From Clostridiaceae bacterium (GTDB lineage Bacteria > Bacillota > Clostridia > Lachnospirales > Lachnospiraceae), in contig CAJTGF010000057.1 in NCBI GenBank assembly GCA_910575585.1, positions 1 through 35,457 of the forward strand: a stretch of 35,457 bases of DNA, in the 5' to 3' direction. The translations under genes were made by a program, and so were the position numbers. Of the stretch, positions 16,146-24,112 are shown one piece after another (positions within the stretch are counted from its first letter, which is position 1; each line of letters starts with the position of its first letter). The notes beneath the pieces are model-generated. The model was not told where the DNA came from, did no database searches, and saw only the letters and a list, made by a program, of their open reading frames with translations.

Positions 16146-18119
16146 TCAGCAAATCTCCGCGCCTGACGGCATAGGCTTCTCCGGCGTCATCAGCGCCAGA
16201 TTGCCCTGGGCGTCCTCAGCGCACAAAAGCATCCCTTCGGACAGAACTCCCGCTATCTTTCTTGGAGCCAGATTCACCAGCACCATGACTTTCTTGCCTA
16301 CCATCTCTTCCGGCTTATAGTAAGCTTTGATCCCGCTGACGATCTGCCGCACCTGACTGCCGATCTTCACCTGGCTGCACAGAAGTTTTTTGGACTTTTT
16401 CACTTCCTCGCAGGCAATGATCTCACCTACCTGAAACTGCATCCTGGCAAAATCGTCGTAGGCGATCTCTTCTTTTGCCTCAATGTCAATCACTTCTTCC
16501 CCGGGTTGGGAAGCGTTTTCTTCCTTTTCTTCCTCTGCTCCCAGCATGGCTTCTACTTTCTCCAAAACTTCCTTCATGTCCATTCTGGCAAAAAGGATCT
16601 CCGGTTTCTCCACGACTTTTTTGTTGTCCGGGTACAGGCCAAAGGTGTCCATCTGATCAAGTCCTCTTCTGTCTGTATTCAGCTGGCTTAAGATCTTTGC
16701 CGATGTCTCCGGCATAAAAGGCTCCAGAAGGGACGCGCCGATGGTGATGGCTTCTACCAGGTTGTAAAGGACCGCAGCCAGACGTCCCTGCTGCGCTTCG
16801 TCTTTAGCCAAAGCCCACGGCATGGTCTCGTCAATGTACTTGTTGCTCCTGCGGAAGATATTGAAGATCTCGCTGATGGCGTCAGCCACGCGAAGCTGTT
16901 CCATCTTCTCGTCCGTCTTTTTCACCGCTGCCAGAACGGTATCTTTCAAATCCTGGTCCACCGTTTCCGCCACTTTGGTGTTGGACACTACTCCGCCGAA
17001 ATACTTGTTGGACATGGAGATGGTGCGGTTTACCAGATTGCCCAGCACATTGGCCAGATCGGAATTAAGCCGCTCCACCAGCAGCTCCCAGGAGATGACC
17101 CCATCATTGTCAAAGGGCATCTCATGGAGCACAAAATACCGCACGGCGTCCACGCCGAAAAAGTCCACCAGCGTGTCGGCATAAAGCACATTTCCTTTTG
17201 ATTTGCTCATCTTGCCCTCGCCCCGCAGAAGCCACGGATGGCCAAACACCTGCTTTGGCAGGGGAAGATCCAGAGCCATAAGGAAAATAGGCCAGTAAAT
17301 GGTATGGAACCGGATGATATCTTTTCCGATCAGATGCAGATCGGCAGGCCATAGCTTTTTAAACTGGTCCGTGCCTTCCTGGCCGCAGTCATAACCAATG
17401 CCGGTAATATAGTTGGTCAAGGCGTCCAGCCACACATATGTTACATGTTTCGGATCAAAATCCACAGGTATCCCCCAGGTAAAGGAGGTCCTGGACACAC
17501 ACAGGTCCTGAAGCCCCGGGAGCAGGAAATTGTTCATCATCTCATTTTTCCGGGAGACCGGCTGGATGAACTCCGGGTGCTCGTTGATATGCTTAATGAG
17601 GCGGTCCGCGTATTTGCTCATTTTAAAGAAATAGGCTTCCTCCTTGGCAGGCTGCACCGGCCCTCCGCAGTCCGGGCATTTTCCGTCCGTCAGCTGGGAC
17701 TCCGTAAAAAAGGACTCGCAGGGCGTGCAGTATAATCCCTCATAATACCCTTTATAAATATCCCCCTGGTCGTACAGTTTCTTAAAGATCTTCTGCACCT
17801 GGGCTTCATGATCCTTGTCCGTTGTGCGGATAAACTTGTCGTAGGAGGTGTTCATCAGATCCCACACAGCCTTTACCTGTCCCGCCACTTTGTCCACATA
17901 CGCTTTCGGGGAAACGCCCTCTGCCTGGGCTTTCAGCTCAATCTTCTGGCCATGCTCGTCCGTGCCTGTCTGGAAAAACACGTCATAACCCTGAGCCCGC
18001 TTGTACCTGGCTATGCTGTCTGCCAGAACGATCTCATAGGTATTTCCGATATGGGGTTTTCCCGATGTATAGGCAATGGCTGTTGTAATATAGTAAGGTC
18101 TTTTACACTCTTTGCACAT
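16146..18119 (-). CDS. metG: methionine--tRNA ligase
   Basis: MetG charges tRNA-Met with methionine using ATP. The 657-residue protein has the class I signature His23-Ile-Gly-Asn26, a zinc-binding knuckle (CTPCESFFTE and CPDCGG), the KMSKSKGN loop, an anticodon-binding helical domain, and a C-terminal OB-fold tRNA-binding domain (residues about 555-657, beginning DFARMQFQVGEI) as in dimeric Bacillus-type enzymes. The ATG at 18119 is preceded by GGAAGGAG at 8 nt. The leader from the promoter is only about 40 nt, so there is no room for a T-box or SAM riboswitch. Confidence 0.97.
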   Translation of the reverse strand: MCKECKRPYYITTAIAYTSGKPHIGNTYEIVLADSIARYKRAQGYDVFFQTGTDEHGQKIELKAQAEGVSPKAYVDKVAGQVKAVWDLMNTSYDKFIRTTDKDHEAQVQKIFKKLYDQGDIYKGYYEGLYCTPCESFFTESQLTDGKCPDCGGPVQPAKEEAYFFKMSKYADRLIKHINEHPEFIQPVSRKNEMMNNFLLPGLQDLCVSRTSFTWGIPVDFDPKHVTYVWLDALTNYITGIGYDCGQEGTDQFKKLWPADLHLIGKDIIRFHTIYWPIFLMALDLPLPKQVFGHPWLLRGEGKMSKSKGNVLYADTLVDFFGVDAVRYFVLHEMPFDNDGVISWELLVERLNSDLANVLGNLVNRTISMSNKYFGGVVSNTKVAETVDQDLKDTVLAAVKKTDEKMEQLRVADAISEIFNIFRRSNKYIDETMPWALAKDEAQQGRLAAVLYNLVEAITIGASLLEPFMPETSAKILSQLNTDRRGLDQMDTFGLYPDNKKVVEKPEILFARMDMKEVLEKVEAMLGAEEEKEENASQPGEEVIDIEAKEEIAYDDFARMQFQVGEIIACEEVKKSKKLLCSQVKIGSQVRQIVSGIKAYYKPEEMVGKKVMVLVNLAPRKIAGVLSEGMLLCAEDAQGNLALMTPEKPMPSGAEIC

Positions 18120-18157
18120 CACTGATTCTCCTTCCAATCAAATTGTAGATGGTTCCT

Positions 18158-18186
18158 AGTGTACCTTTTAAAATACTTTTCGTCAA
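18158..18186 (-). promoter_or_regulatory. promoter of the metG operon
   Basis: The minus strand has -35 TTGACG (18181-18186), a 17-nt spacer and -10 TACACT (18158-18163), 38 nt before the metG ATG. Confidence 0.75.
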
Positions 18187-18201
18187 CATTTTTTCATTTT
18201 G

Positions 18202-18230
18202 TTGTATTATTAAGAAATATAAATTATACT
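18202..18230 (+). promoter_or_regulatory. promoter of the DUF885-type lipoprotein gene
   Basis: The plus strand has -35 TTGTAT (18202-18207), a 17-nt spacer and -10 TATACT (18225-18230). It is back-to-back with the metG promoter, with 15 bp between the two -35 boxes. Confidence 0.65.
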
Positions 18231-18286
18231 ATGAACATAAGTAATTAACAATATCCCACTCGGAAAATAAAAATGGAGAGCCTTTT

Positions 18287-20140
18287 ATGTTGAAAAATAC
18301 CTGTAAATTCCGTTACGTGTTCCTGTGCTTTCTGCTGTCTGTGTCGTTTCTGTGCTCCTGCGCCCGCAGTTCTCCCCAGCAGTCCGGAGATTATGAAACG
18401 TATACCGCGTCAAAAAGCGACAGCGCTCCATCGCCTGCGGCCCCTGCCCCTGACTCCCCCCAGGCCCAAAAGGCCCGCATGGATTTTGATACGCTCTGCG
18501 GCAAGCTGTTCCACGATCAGCTTTCGGAAAACTATCTGACCCTTCATTATACCCTGGCGGATCCTTCCGCATACGGGATAACCGACTGCGGCCTGGACTT
18601 CGGCGATTTTTCTTTGGATCTCCTGAAAGAAGCCGGAGAAAGCCAAAAGGAAGATAAAGCTACCCTGGATAAGATCCCTGTAGAACTTTTGGACCAGCAG
18701 CAGCAGCTTACCTACAAAATCCTGGAGGCCACCTATGAGGCAGAGGAAATGTTTGACGGATTGGAACTTTACTACCAGCCTTTGGCGCCTACCGTAGGCA
18801 TTCAGGCCCAGCTTCCCGTCCTCCTTGCGGAATACATTTTCTATTCCAAGCAGGATGTGGAGGATTACCTAAACCTGCTCTCCACCATTGACGGGTACTA
18901 CGGACAGATCCTGGAATTTGAAAAAGAGAAGGCCAAGGCCGGACTTTTTATGACGGACAGCTGTGTTGATACCATTGTCAGCGACTGTGGGGCATACCTT
19001 GTGGCGCCGGAGGAAAACTTTCTGACCTCCACCTTTGACGAGCGCATTGACGCCATGACGGACCTTGGGGAGGAAGAAAAAGCCGCCTACAAAGCCCGAA
19101 ACCTGGAGGTGCTGGCCAACCACTTTATCCCTGCTTATGAAACGCTTTTAAACGGGCTTAAAGAGCTGAAAGGAACCTGCACAAACGAGATGGGGCTGTG
19201 CTACCACCCCAAAGGCAAGGAGTATTATGAGTACCTGGTACACTCCTCCACAGGCACTACCTACGAGACCATTGACGACCTGAAAGATGCCGTTGAAAAA
19301 CAGCTTAATTACGACCTGATGGCCATGTCAAAACTTCTTATGGATCATGAGGAGCTGGGAGAACAGCTGGATAATTATCAATTTTCCTATACCGACCCTA
19401 ATGAGATCCTGGAACATTTAAGAACGGCTATTGCCGCTGATTTTCCGGAACTGGAACATACCAGTTACACCACCAAATATGTTCCCGCCTCTCTGGAGCA
19501 GACCTTAAGCCCCGCTTTCTTCCTTGTGCCGCCTATGGACCGCTATAAGGACTGTGTTATCTATATCAATCAGGGATCTGTCAGCACTTCCGGGGACCTT
19601 TACACCACCCTGGCCCACGAGGGCTATCCGGGCCATCTGTATCAGAATGTGTATTTTCTGGGAAACTGCGACTCACCTTTGAGAAAAATCCTCAGCTTCA
19701 GCAGCTACAGCGAAGGCTGGGCCACCTATGTGGAAAATTACGCCTACACCATGGACAACGGACTCTCCAAAGAGCTGGGCAGTCTTTTGGCCCACAACGC
19801 CTCCGCCTCCCTGGCCCTTCATGCGCTGCTGGATATCAATATCAACTATTACGGATGGGATAAGGACCAGGTGGCATCTTATCTGTCCCAGTACTATGAT
19901 GTCGGCGACCATACTGTAGTTGACCAGATTTACGGTTATATGCTTGATGCCCCGGTAAACTACCTGAATTACTATGTGGGATATCTGGAGATCCTCCGAA
20001 TGAAGGAACAGGCGGAAAAAACTCTGAAAGACCGGTTTCAGCTGAAAGAATTTAACCGGTTCCTGCTGGATATGGGGCCGGCGCCATTTACCGTTATCAA
20101 GCCTTATTTTAAAGAGTGGCTTAACGCCTCCAAAGGTTAA
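18287..20140 (+). CDS. DUF885 family zinc-peptidase-like lipoprotein
   Basis: This 617-residue protein has a lipoprotein signal (hydrophobic FRYVFLCFLLSVSF, lipobox L-C-S-Cys25), so it is probably anchored outside the membrane. A Ser/Pro/Ala-rich spacer follows. The rest matches the DUF885 family, which carries a HExxxGH-type zinc motif: His444-Glu445-G-Y-P-G-His450, with a downstream SEGWATYVE motif that supplies a likely further ligand. DUF885 proteins are presumed metallopeptidases; the substrate is unknown. The RBS GGAGAG precedes the ATG. The gene is monocistronic, flanked by its own promoter and a terminator. Confidence 0.88.
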   Translation: MLKNTCKFRYVFLCFLLSVSFLCSCARSSPQQSGDYETYTASKSDSAPSPAAPAPDSPQAQKARMDFDTLCGKLFHDQLSENYLTLHYTLADPSAYGITDCGLDFGDFSLDLLKEAGESQKEDKATLDKIPVELLDQQQQLTYKILEATYEAEEMFDGLELYYQPLAPTVGIQAQLPVLLAEYIFYSKQDVEDYLNLLSTIDGYYGQILEFEKEKAKAGLFMTDSCVDTIVSDCGAYLVAPEENFLTSTFDERIDAMTDLGEEEKAAYKARNLEVLANHFIPAYETLLNGLKELKGTCTNEMGLCYHPKGKEYYEYLVHSSTGTTYETIDDLKDAVEKQLNYDLMAMSKLLMDHEELGEQLDNYQFSYTDPNEILEHLRTAIAADFPELEHTSYTTKYVPASLEQTLSPAFFLVPPMDRYKDCVIYINQGSVSTSGDLYTTLAHEGYPGHLYQNVYFLGNCDSPLRKILSFSSYSEGWATYVENYAYTMDNGLSKELGSLLAHNASASLALHALLDININYYGWDKDQVASYLSQYYDVGDHTVVDQIYGYMLDAPVNYLNYYVGYLEILRMKEQAEKTLKDRFQLKEFNRFLLDMGPAPFTVIKPYFKEWLNASKG

Positions 20141-20146
20141 AAACAA

Positions 20147-20177
20147 CAGCAGTGCCGGGACAGTCCCGACACTGCTG
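20147..20177. terminator. terminator between DUF885 and GerMN genes
   Basis: The arms CAGCAGTG / CACTGCTG with inner CGGGAC/TCCCG pairing form a strong hairpin between convergent genes. The T-run (TTGTTTTT) is on the minus strand, so it best terminates the GerMN gene; on plus the tail (CCTTATC) is weak. Confidence 0.8.
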
Positions 20178-20190
20178 CCTTATCATTCAT

Positions 20191-20838
20191 CTATTTGGAT
20201 TCTTCGTAATCGTTGGTAAACTCCAGGTAGTCTTCATCCCCATGGACAATGTGACCGCTTTCATAGTTTTCCCCGTTGATAAGAAGTTTTAACTTGTCCA
20301 GCTCATAGTTCTCAATGAACGTGTTGGCAATGGAGTTGAGCATCACGGTCTCACCGGCTGTCCCGGACTCCGCGATCTTAGACAGATCCAGGATGCCTAT
20401 CCTTTCGCCGCTTTCCGCGTCCTCAATGTCCATACCCGGACCCACTTTCTCTCCTCCCTGAAGCTCGAAAGAGTTCACCATGGTCTCTTCTTCAAGGACA
20501 CCCTTCTCAATAAGGCAGTCTACAAGGGTCTGCTCTGTGACGCCTTCCAGATCAACCTGTACCCGCACAAGGCCGGAAGCGTCACTGTTGGGAACATAGA
20601 TAAATGCCATCTCGTAGATCGGAGCCGCCTCGTCAGCTTCTCTCTGGATAGCCGCGTTGCTCTCTGCCACCATCTCCGGAGTAATGCCCTCTGGATTGCG
20701 CTTCTCTCCCTGAGAAGTTCCGCCTTCCTGAGAGGTTCCGCCTCCTTGAGGAGTTGTCTCTGTCACCTCTGTCGGTGTACACGCCGCCAGTGAAAATGCC
20801 ATCATGGCTCCTGCCAAACACAAGATCAGTTTCTTCAT
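20191..20838 (-). CDS. GerMN domain lipoprotein
   Basis: This 215-residue secreted lipoprotein has a signal peptide ending in the lipobox L-A-A-Cys20. A Gly/Thr/Glu-rich linker (residues about 25-50) leads to a GerMN-type domain (residues about 75-205), recognisable by the IYVPNSDASGLVR start and the IANTFIENYELDKLKLLING ending. GerMN domains occur in spore germination and sporulation proteins and in cell-wall associated lipoproteins. AAAGGAGG lies upstream: 12 nt from the chosen ATG, or 6 nt from an in-frame GTG at 20844 that would add two residues. It follows the MarR regulator by 18 nt in one operon. Confidence 0.78.
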   Translation of the reverse strand: MKKLILCLAGAMMAFSLAACTPTEVTETTPQGGGTSQEGGTSQGEKRNPEGITPEMVAESNAAIQREADEAAPIYEMAFIYVPNSDASGLVRVQVDLEGVTEQTLVDCLIEKGVLEEETMVNSFELQGGEKVGPGMDIEDAESGERIGILDLSKIAESGTAGETVMLNSIANTFIENYELDKLKLLINGENYESGHIVHGDEDYLEFTNDYEESK

Positions 20839-20856
20839 AATCACAAATATCCTCCT

Positions 20857-21315
20857 TTAGTAATCTTGCCAGCTTCGAAACCACCGATTCAGCTTCGTCA
20901 AAGTCTTAACCAGCGTCTCCATCTCATCTTGACTTAATTCCCTTGAAACGCTGTCTATCATGGCTTTGTGGAATCTGGCGTGGTGCTCATATGCCCTTCT
21001 GCCCTTTTCCGATAAAGAGATATAGACTTCCCGGCGGTCCACAGTCCCCCTCTGCCGGATCACATATCCTTTCTTAACCAGGCTGTTCATGGCTATGGTA
21101 AGTGTACCTACAGTGACAGACAGAAGACGGGCGATCGTTGACATGTTTTTCGGGTCTCCGGTTCCAATGGCTTCGATTACATGCATGTCATTGTTCGTCA
21201 GATCCTTATATTCTTCCGTGATAATGGCTTTCTGCTCAATATCCATAATATCGCGGAACAGATTCACCAGTACTTCATTCAACGTTTGGTACGTGTCCAC
21301 AGTCTGTCCTCTCAT
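20857..21315 (-). CDS. MarR family regulator, FabT-like
   Basis: This is a 152-residue winged-helix transcription factor. The start region (NEVLVNLFRDIMDIEQKAI, then LTNNDMHVIEAIG) is like the FabT subgroup, which in Firmicutes controls fatty acid synthesis genes. The recognition helix region STIARLLSVTVGTLTIAMNSLVKKGY and the wing RGTVDRREVYISLSEKGR are clear. No fab genes are in the window, so its targets are unknown; it may control itself and the GerMN gene. The ATG at 21315 has a poor RBS; a TTG at 21330 is an alternative. A good promoter lies upstream. Confidence 0.87.
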   Translation of the reverse strand: MRGQTVDTYQTLNEVLVNLFRDIMDIEQKAIITEEYKDLTNNDMHVIEAIGTGDPKNMSTIARLLSVTVGTLTIAMNSLVKKGYVIRQRGTVDRREVYISLSEKGRRAYEHHARFHKAMIDSVSRELSQDEMETLVKTLTKLNRWFRSWQDY

Positions 21316-21376
21316 CTGATGGTTCTTCAAAGCTTTCTATCCATATTCATTTGCGCCGAATTTGACGCGCTTCCTA

Positions 21377-21405
21377 ATTATACATGATTTCCCCATGTAC
21401 GGCAA
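21377..21405 (-). promoter_or_regulatory. promoter of the marR-gerMN operon
   Basis: The minus strand has -35 TTGCCG (21400-21405), a 17-nt spacer with a TG just before the -10, and consensus -10 TATAAT (21377-21382), about 60 nt before the regulator start. Confidence 0.78.
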
Positions 21406-21457
21406 CCACTTATTCCTTAAAAACTCTTAACAAATTTAGGCGTTTTATGGAAAAAAA

Positions 21458-21982
21458 TTATAAATATTGTCCCAAAAACACACTCATGACAACACCGGCC
21501 AAGGTGGCTGACAGGGCTCCTGCTAAGGTATATCTCGTCTTTTTTATTTTTACGGACATAAAATAGATGCTCATAGTGTAAAATACGGTCTCCGTGCAGC
21601 TTAGCATGACGGAGGTTATCATGCCTAATTTTGAGTCCGGCCCATACTGTTTAAAAATGTCCAGAGCCAGACCGGTGGCCGCGCTGGAGGAAAACAGCTT
21701 TACCAGCGCCATGGGAAGTAATTGGGAGGGAAATCCCATGGCTTCTGTCCATTGGCCTAAGAATCCCGCCAGAGCGTCCAGAAATCCCGACGCGCGCAGT
21801 ACCCCTACGCCCACCATCAGTCCCACAAGAGTGGGCAAAATCCCTGCTACGGTTTTAGCCCCCTCTTTTGCTCCCCTGACGAAATCGTCGTATACCGGGC
21901 GTTTCATCAGAAGTCCGAATCCTACGATGTAAAAGATGGTCAGGGGGATGATGTAGTCCGATAGATATAAAATCATTTTCAT
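21458..21982 (-). CDS. spmB: spore maturation protein B
   Basis: SpmB is a membrane protein needed for spore core dehydration in Bacillus. The 174-residue protein has about five hydrophobic segments and the nucleoside-recognition (Gate) family signature: YDDFVRGAKEGAKTVAGILP, then GVGVLRASGFLDAL, LLPMALVKLFSSSAATGL and SVMLSCTETVFYTMSIYF. SpmB is normally encoded next to its partner SpmA, but no SpmA is present here. The RBS AAGGAGG is 13 nt from the chosen ATG; a TTG at 21988 is 7 nt away and may be the true start. Confidence 0.92.
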   Translation of the reverse strand: MKMILYLSDYIIPLTIFYIVGFGLLMKRPVYDDFVRGAKEGAKTVAGILPTLVGLMVGVGVLRASGFLDALAGFLGQWTEAMGFPSQLLPMALVKLFSSSAATGLALDIFKQYGPDSKLGMITSVMLSCTETVFYTMSIYFMSVKIKKTRYTLAGALSATLAGVVMSVFLGQYL

Positions 21983-22058
21983 AAACAATTAAAAACCTCC
22001 TTGCACAGCTTCCTCTCTATAGATATAAGATTTTCTTCAAATTTATTACGCTCCCCCC

Positions 22059-22087
22059 TTCCCAATCTGCCGGCTTTTATGTAAAAT
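22059..22087 (+). promoter_or_regulatory. possible promoter of the arsC-type / siroheme reductase operon
   Basis: There is -35 TTCCCA (22059-22064), a 17-nt spacer and -10 TAAAAT (22082-22087), 31 nt before the ATG. The -35 match is weak. Confidence 0.4.
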
Positions 22088-22117
22088 AAACATTGTCTAT
22101 TAAGGAGGTTGCCAAAT

Positions 22118-22477
22118 ATGAATTTATTATTTCTTGAATATCCCGCCTGTTCCACCTGCCGGAAGGCAAAGGCGTGGCTGGATAATAACAAGATCCAGTA
22201 CACAGACCGCCATATCAAGGAGCAGAATCCTACGGCCAGCGAGTTAAAGACCTGGCATAAAAAAAGCGGGCTTCCCTTAAAAAAATTTTTCAATACCAGC
22301 GGAATGGTCTACAAGGAGATGAAACTTAAGGACAAGCTGCCTGCCATGAGCGAAGAGGAACAGATACGTCTTCTGGCCGACGACGGCATGCTGGTAAAAA
22401 GACCCCTGCTGATTGGGGATGATTTTGTTCTTGTGGGATTTAAGGAGGAACCGTGGAAGGAGGCGTTAAACCTGTGA
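22118..22477 (+). CDS. ArsC/Spx family protein
   Basis: This 119-residue protein has a thioredoxin fold of the ArsC/Spx/YffB family. The N-terminus NLLFLEYPACSTCRKAKAWL has a CxxC redox pair, followed by the family's HIKEQNPTASELKTWHKKSG and the LLADDGMLVKRPLLIGDDFVLVGF block. Members are glutaredoxin-linked arsenate reductases, regulators such as Spx, or uncharacterised. Nothing nearby (no arsB, arsR) supports arsenic resistance. The ATG at 22118 follows TAAGGAGG. Its stop overlaps the start of the siroheme reductase-like gene. Confidence 0.85.
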   Translation: MNLLFLEYPACSTCRKAKAWLDNNKIQYTDRHIKEQNPTASELKTWHKKSGLPLKKFFNTSGMVYKEMKLKDKLPAMSEEEQIRLLADDGMLVKRPLLIGDDFVLVGFKEEPWKEALNL

Positions 22478-24027
22478 ATCCGTCTGTAATCGCACCAGAG
22501 ATCTGGAAGCCGGACCTGGAAGAGTTCCGGAAAAAGACAAAGGAATTTTATGCCGGGGAGATGGACAAGGGGGCTTACAAAAGCTTTTCCGGCTACTACG
22601 GAAGCTATGCCCAGAAAGGCGGCAAGGCCAACATGCTGCGGCTGCGCATGCCCGGAGGCGTGGTGACAAAGGAGCGGCTGGCCTTTACTGCCGGCGTGAT
22701 CAAAAAATACCGGATCCAGCGGGTGCATTTTACCACTTGTCAGACTATCCAGCTTCATGATCTGGGGCCTGACGCCGCAAGCGCTATCATGGAGGAGGCC
22801 CTGGAAGCGGGCATCGTGACCCTGGGCGGAGGCGGAGATTATCCCCGCAACGTGATGTGCTCCCCTCTCTCCGGCGTGGAGATGGACGAGTATTTTGACG
22901 TTCTGCCCTGGGCTTTGGCTGCCGGGGATTATCTTCTGACGTTTATCAAGGCGGAAAAAATGCCTCGTAAACTGAAAGTGGGGTTCTCCAACTCCAAGCG
23001 GAATCTTACTCATGCCACATACCGTGATCTGGGATTTGCCGCGCGGCCTGACGGAACCTTTGACGTGTACAGCGCAGGCGGTTTGGGAAGCAATCCCAAG
23101 TTCGGCGTCAAAGTGGCAGAGGCTGTGCCGCCGGAAAAGATCCTGTACTATATTAAGGCCATGTGGCTGACTTTCCGGGCTTACGGCAATTATCAGAGCC
23201 GGGCCAAGGCCCGCACCCGCTTTATGCAGGATTCCCTTGGAGGGCCGGAGAATTATAAGAAAGCCTTTGATGAAAAGCTTAGGGAAGTTCTGGACTCCAA
23301 AAAGAACCTGGATATCGCCCCCAAACGGCTTCCTGACGCAAAGATGGGGGACCAGAGTTCCATTGACCATCCAAGAGCGCTTCCCCAGAAGCAGCCGGGA
23401 CTTTACACGGTGGTGTGGCATCCCATCGGCGGCATGGCTGACCCGGATACTATGTGTGCTTTAAATGACGCGCTGGCTTCGGTGTCCCATGCCCAGCTTC
23501 GTCTTGCTCCCGATGAATCTGCTTACATCGTTAACCTGACCGGTTCTGAGGCCCAAAAGATTTTGGAACTGACAAAGGACAGCGCCGGCACTTTATTTGA
23601 AACCTCTGTCAGCTGCATCGGCGCCGGCACGTGCCAGCAGGGTCTTAGGGATTCCCAGGCCCTTCTGTCCTCCTGTGTGGAAGCGGTCCGCAAAGCAAAG
23701 ATCCCTGACGGCGCTTTGCCCCAGATCCACATTTCCGGATGTCCTTCTTCCTGCGGCACTCATCAGACCGGCTCCATCGGTTTCAGAGGCGGCGCCAAGA
23801 AGGTGGACGGCGTCATGGAACCTGCCTTCTCCTTGTTTGTCAACGGCAATGAACGGCAGGGATGTGAGGCCATGGGACGGGAAGTGGGCGTTATCCTGCA
23901 ATCGGCTATTCCTGATCTGCTTGTAAAATTGGGAAAGGTTGTGGCGGAAAGCGGAATGGATTATGAGAGATGGAATGAAAACAATCCGGAAGCCATCGAC
24001 ACCGTTGCGAAAGAATTTCTTGTGTAG
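22474..24027 (+). CDS. nitrite/sulfite reductase-like siroheme protein
   Basis: This 517-residue protein belongs to the siroheme/[4Fe-4S] nitrite and sulfite reductase family, which carries out six-electron reductions. The two-fold ferredoxin-like/hemoprotein architecture is visible: GYYGSYAQKGGKANMLRLRMPGG, then TTCQTIQLHDL (arginine/lysine anion site region) and GLGSNPKFG. The cofactor cysteines are C381-x5-C387 and C423-x3-C427 (SGCPSSCGTHQ). I chose GTG at 22474, because it overlaps the preceding stop (GTGA) and has AAGGAGG upstream; GTG at 22453 is an alternative. Whether it acts on sulfite, nitrite or another anion is not determinable, and no electron-donor subunit is adjacent. Confidence 0.9.
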   Translation: MNPSVIAPEIWKPDLEEFRKKTKEFYAGEMDKGAYKSFSGYYGSYAQKGGKANMLRLRMPGGVVTKERLAFTAGVIKKYRIQRVHFTTCQTIQLHDLGPDAASAIMEEALEAGIVTLGGGGDYPRNVMCSPLSGVEMDEYFDVLPWALAAGDYLLTFIKAEKMPRKLKVGFSNSKRNLTHATYRDLGFAARPDGTFDVYSAGGLGSNPKFGVKVAEAVPPEKILYYIKAMWLTFRAYGNYQSRAKARTRFMQDSLGGPENYKKAFDEKLREVLDSKKNLDIAPKRLPDAKMGDQSSIDHPRALPQKQPGLYTVVWHPIGGMADPDTMCALNDALASVSHAQLRLAPDESAYIVNLTGSEAQKILELTKDSAGTLFETSVSCIGAGTCQQGLRDSQALLSSCVEAVRKAKIPDGALPQIHISGCPSSCGTHQTGSIGFRGGAKKVDGVMEPAFSLFVNGNERQGCEAMGREVGVILQSAIPDLLVKLGKVVAESGMDYERWNENNPEAIDTVAKEFLV

Positions 24028-24055
24028 TTTTGACTGAAAGAAAATGATTTAGGAA

Positions 24056-24106
24056 AGCTGCTGTATGGAAGGCTTTTTGGCCATGATCCATACAGCAGCT
24101 CTTTTT
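24056..24106 (+). terminator. intrinsic terminator
   Basis: The arms AGCTGCTGTATGG / CCATACAGCAGCT (13 bp, perfect) at 24056-24068 and 24088-24100 are followed by CTTTTT on plus. It ends the siroheme reductase operon and may also help stop convergent ddl transcription, although the minus tail (TTTCC) is weak. Confidence 0.9.
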
Positions 24107-24112
24107 ACCAAT

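Noticed and set aside
18120-18157. T-box or SAM riboswitch upstream of metG
   Set aside because: The leader from the identified promoter is only about 40 nt, too short for either.
22118-22477. Arsenic resistance operon
   Set aside because: Only an ArsC/Spx-type protein is present; no arsB, arsR or acr3 is adjacent, and the family includes non-arsenate members.
22309-23421. 370-codon open frame antisense to the ArsC-type and siroheme reductase genes
   Set aside because: The plus-strand genes have clear motifs and RBS; the antisense protein has no family features and spans two real genes.
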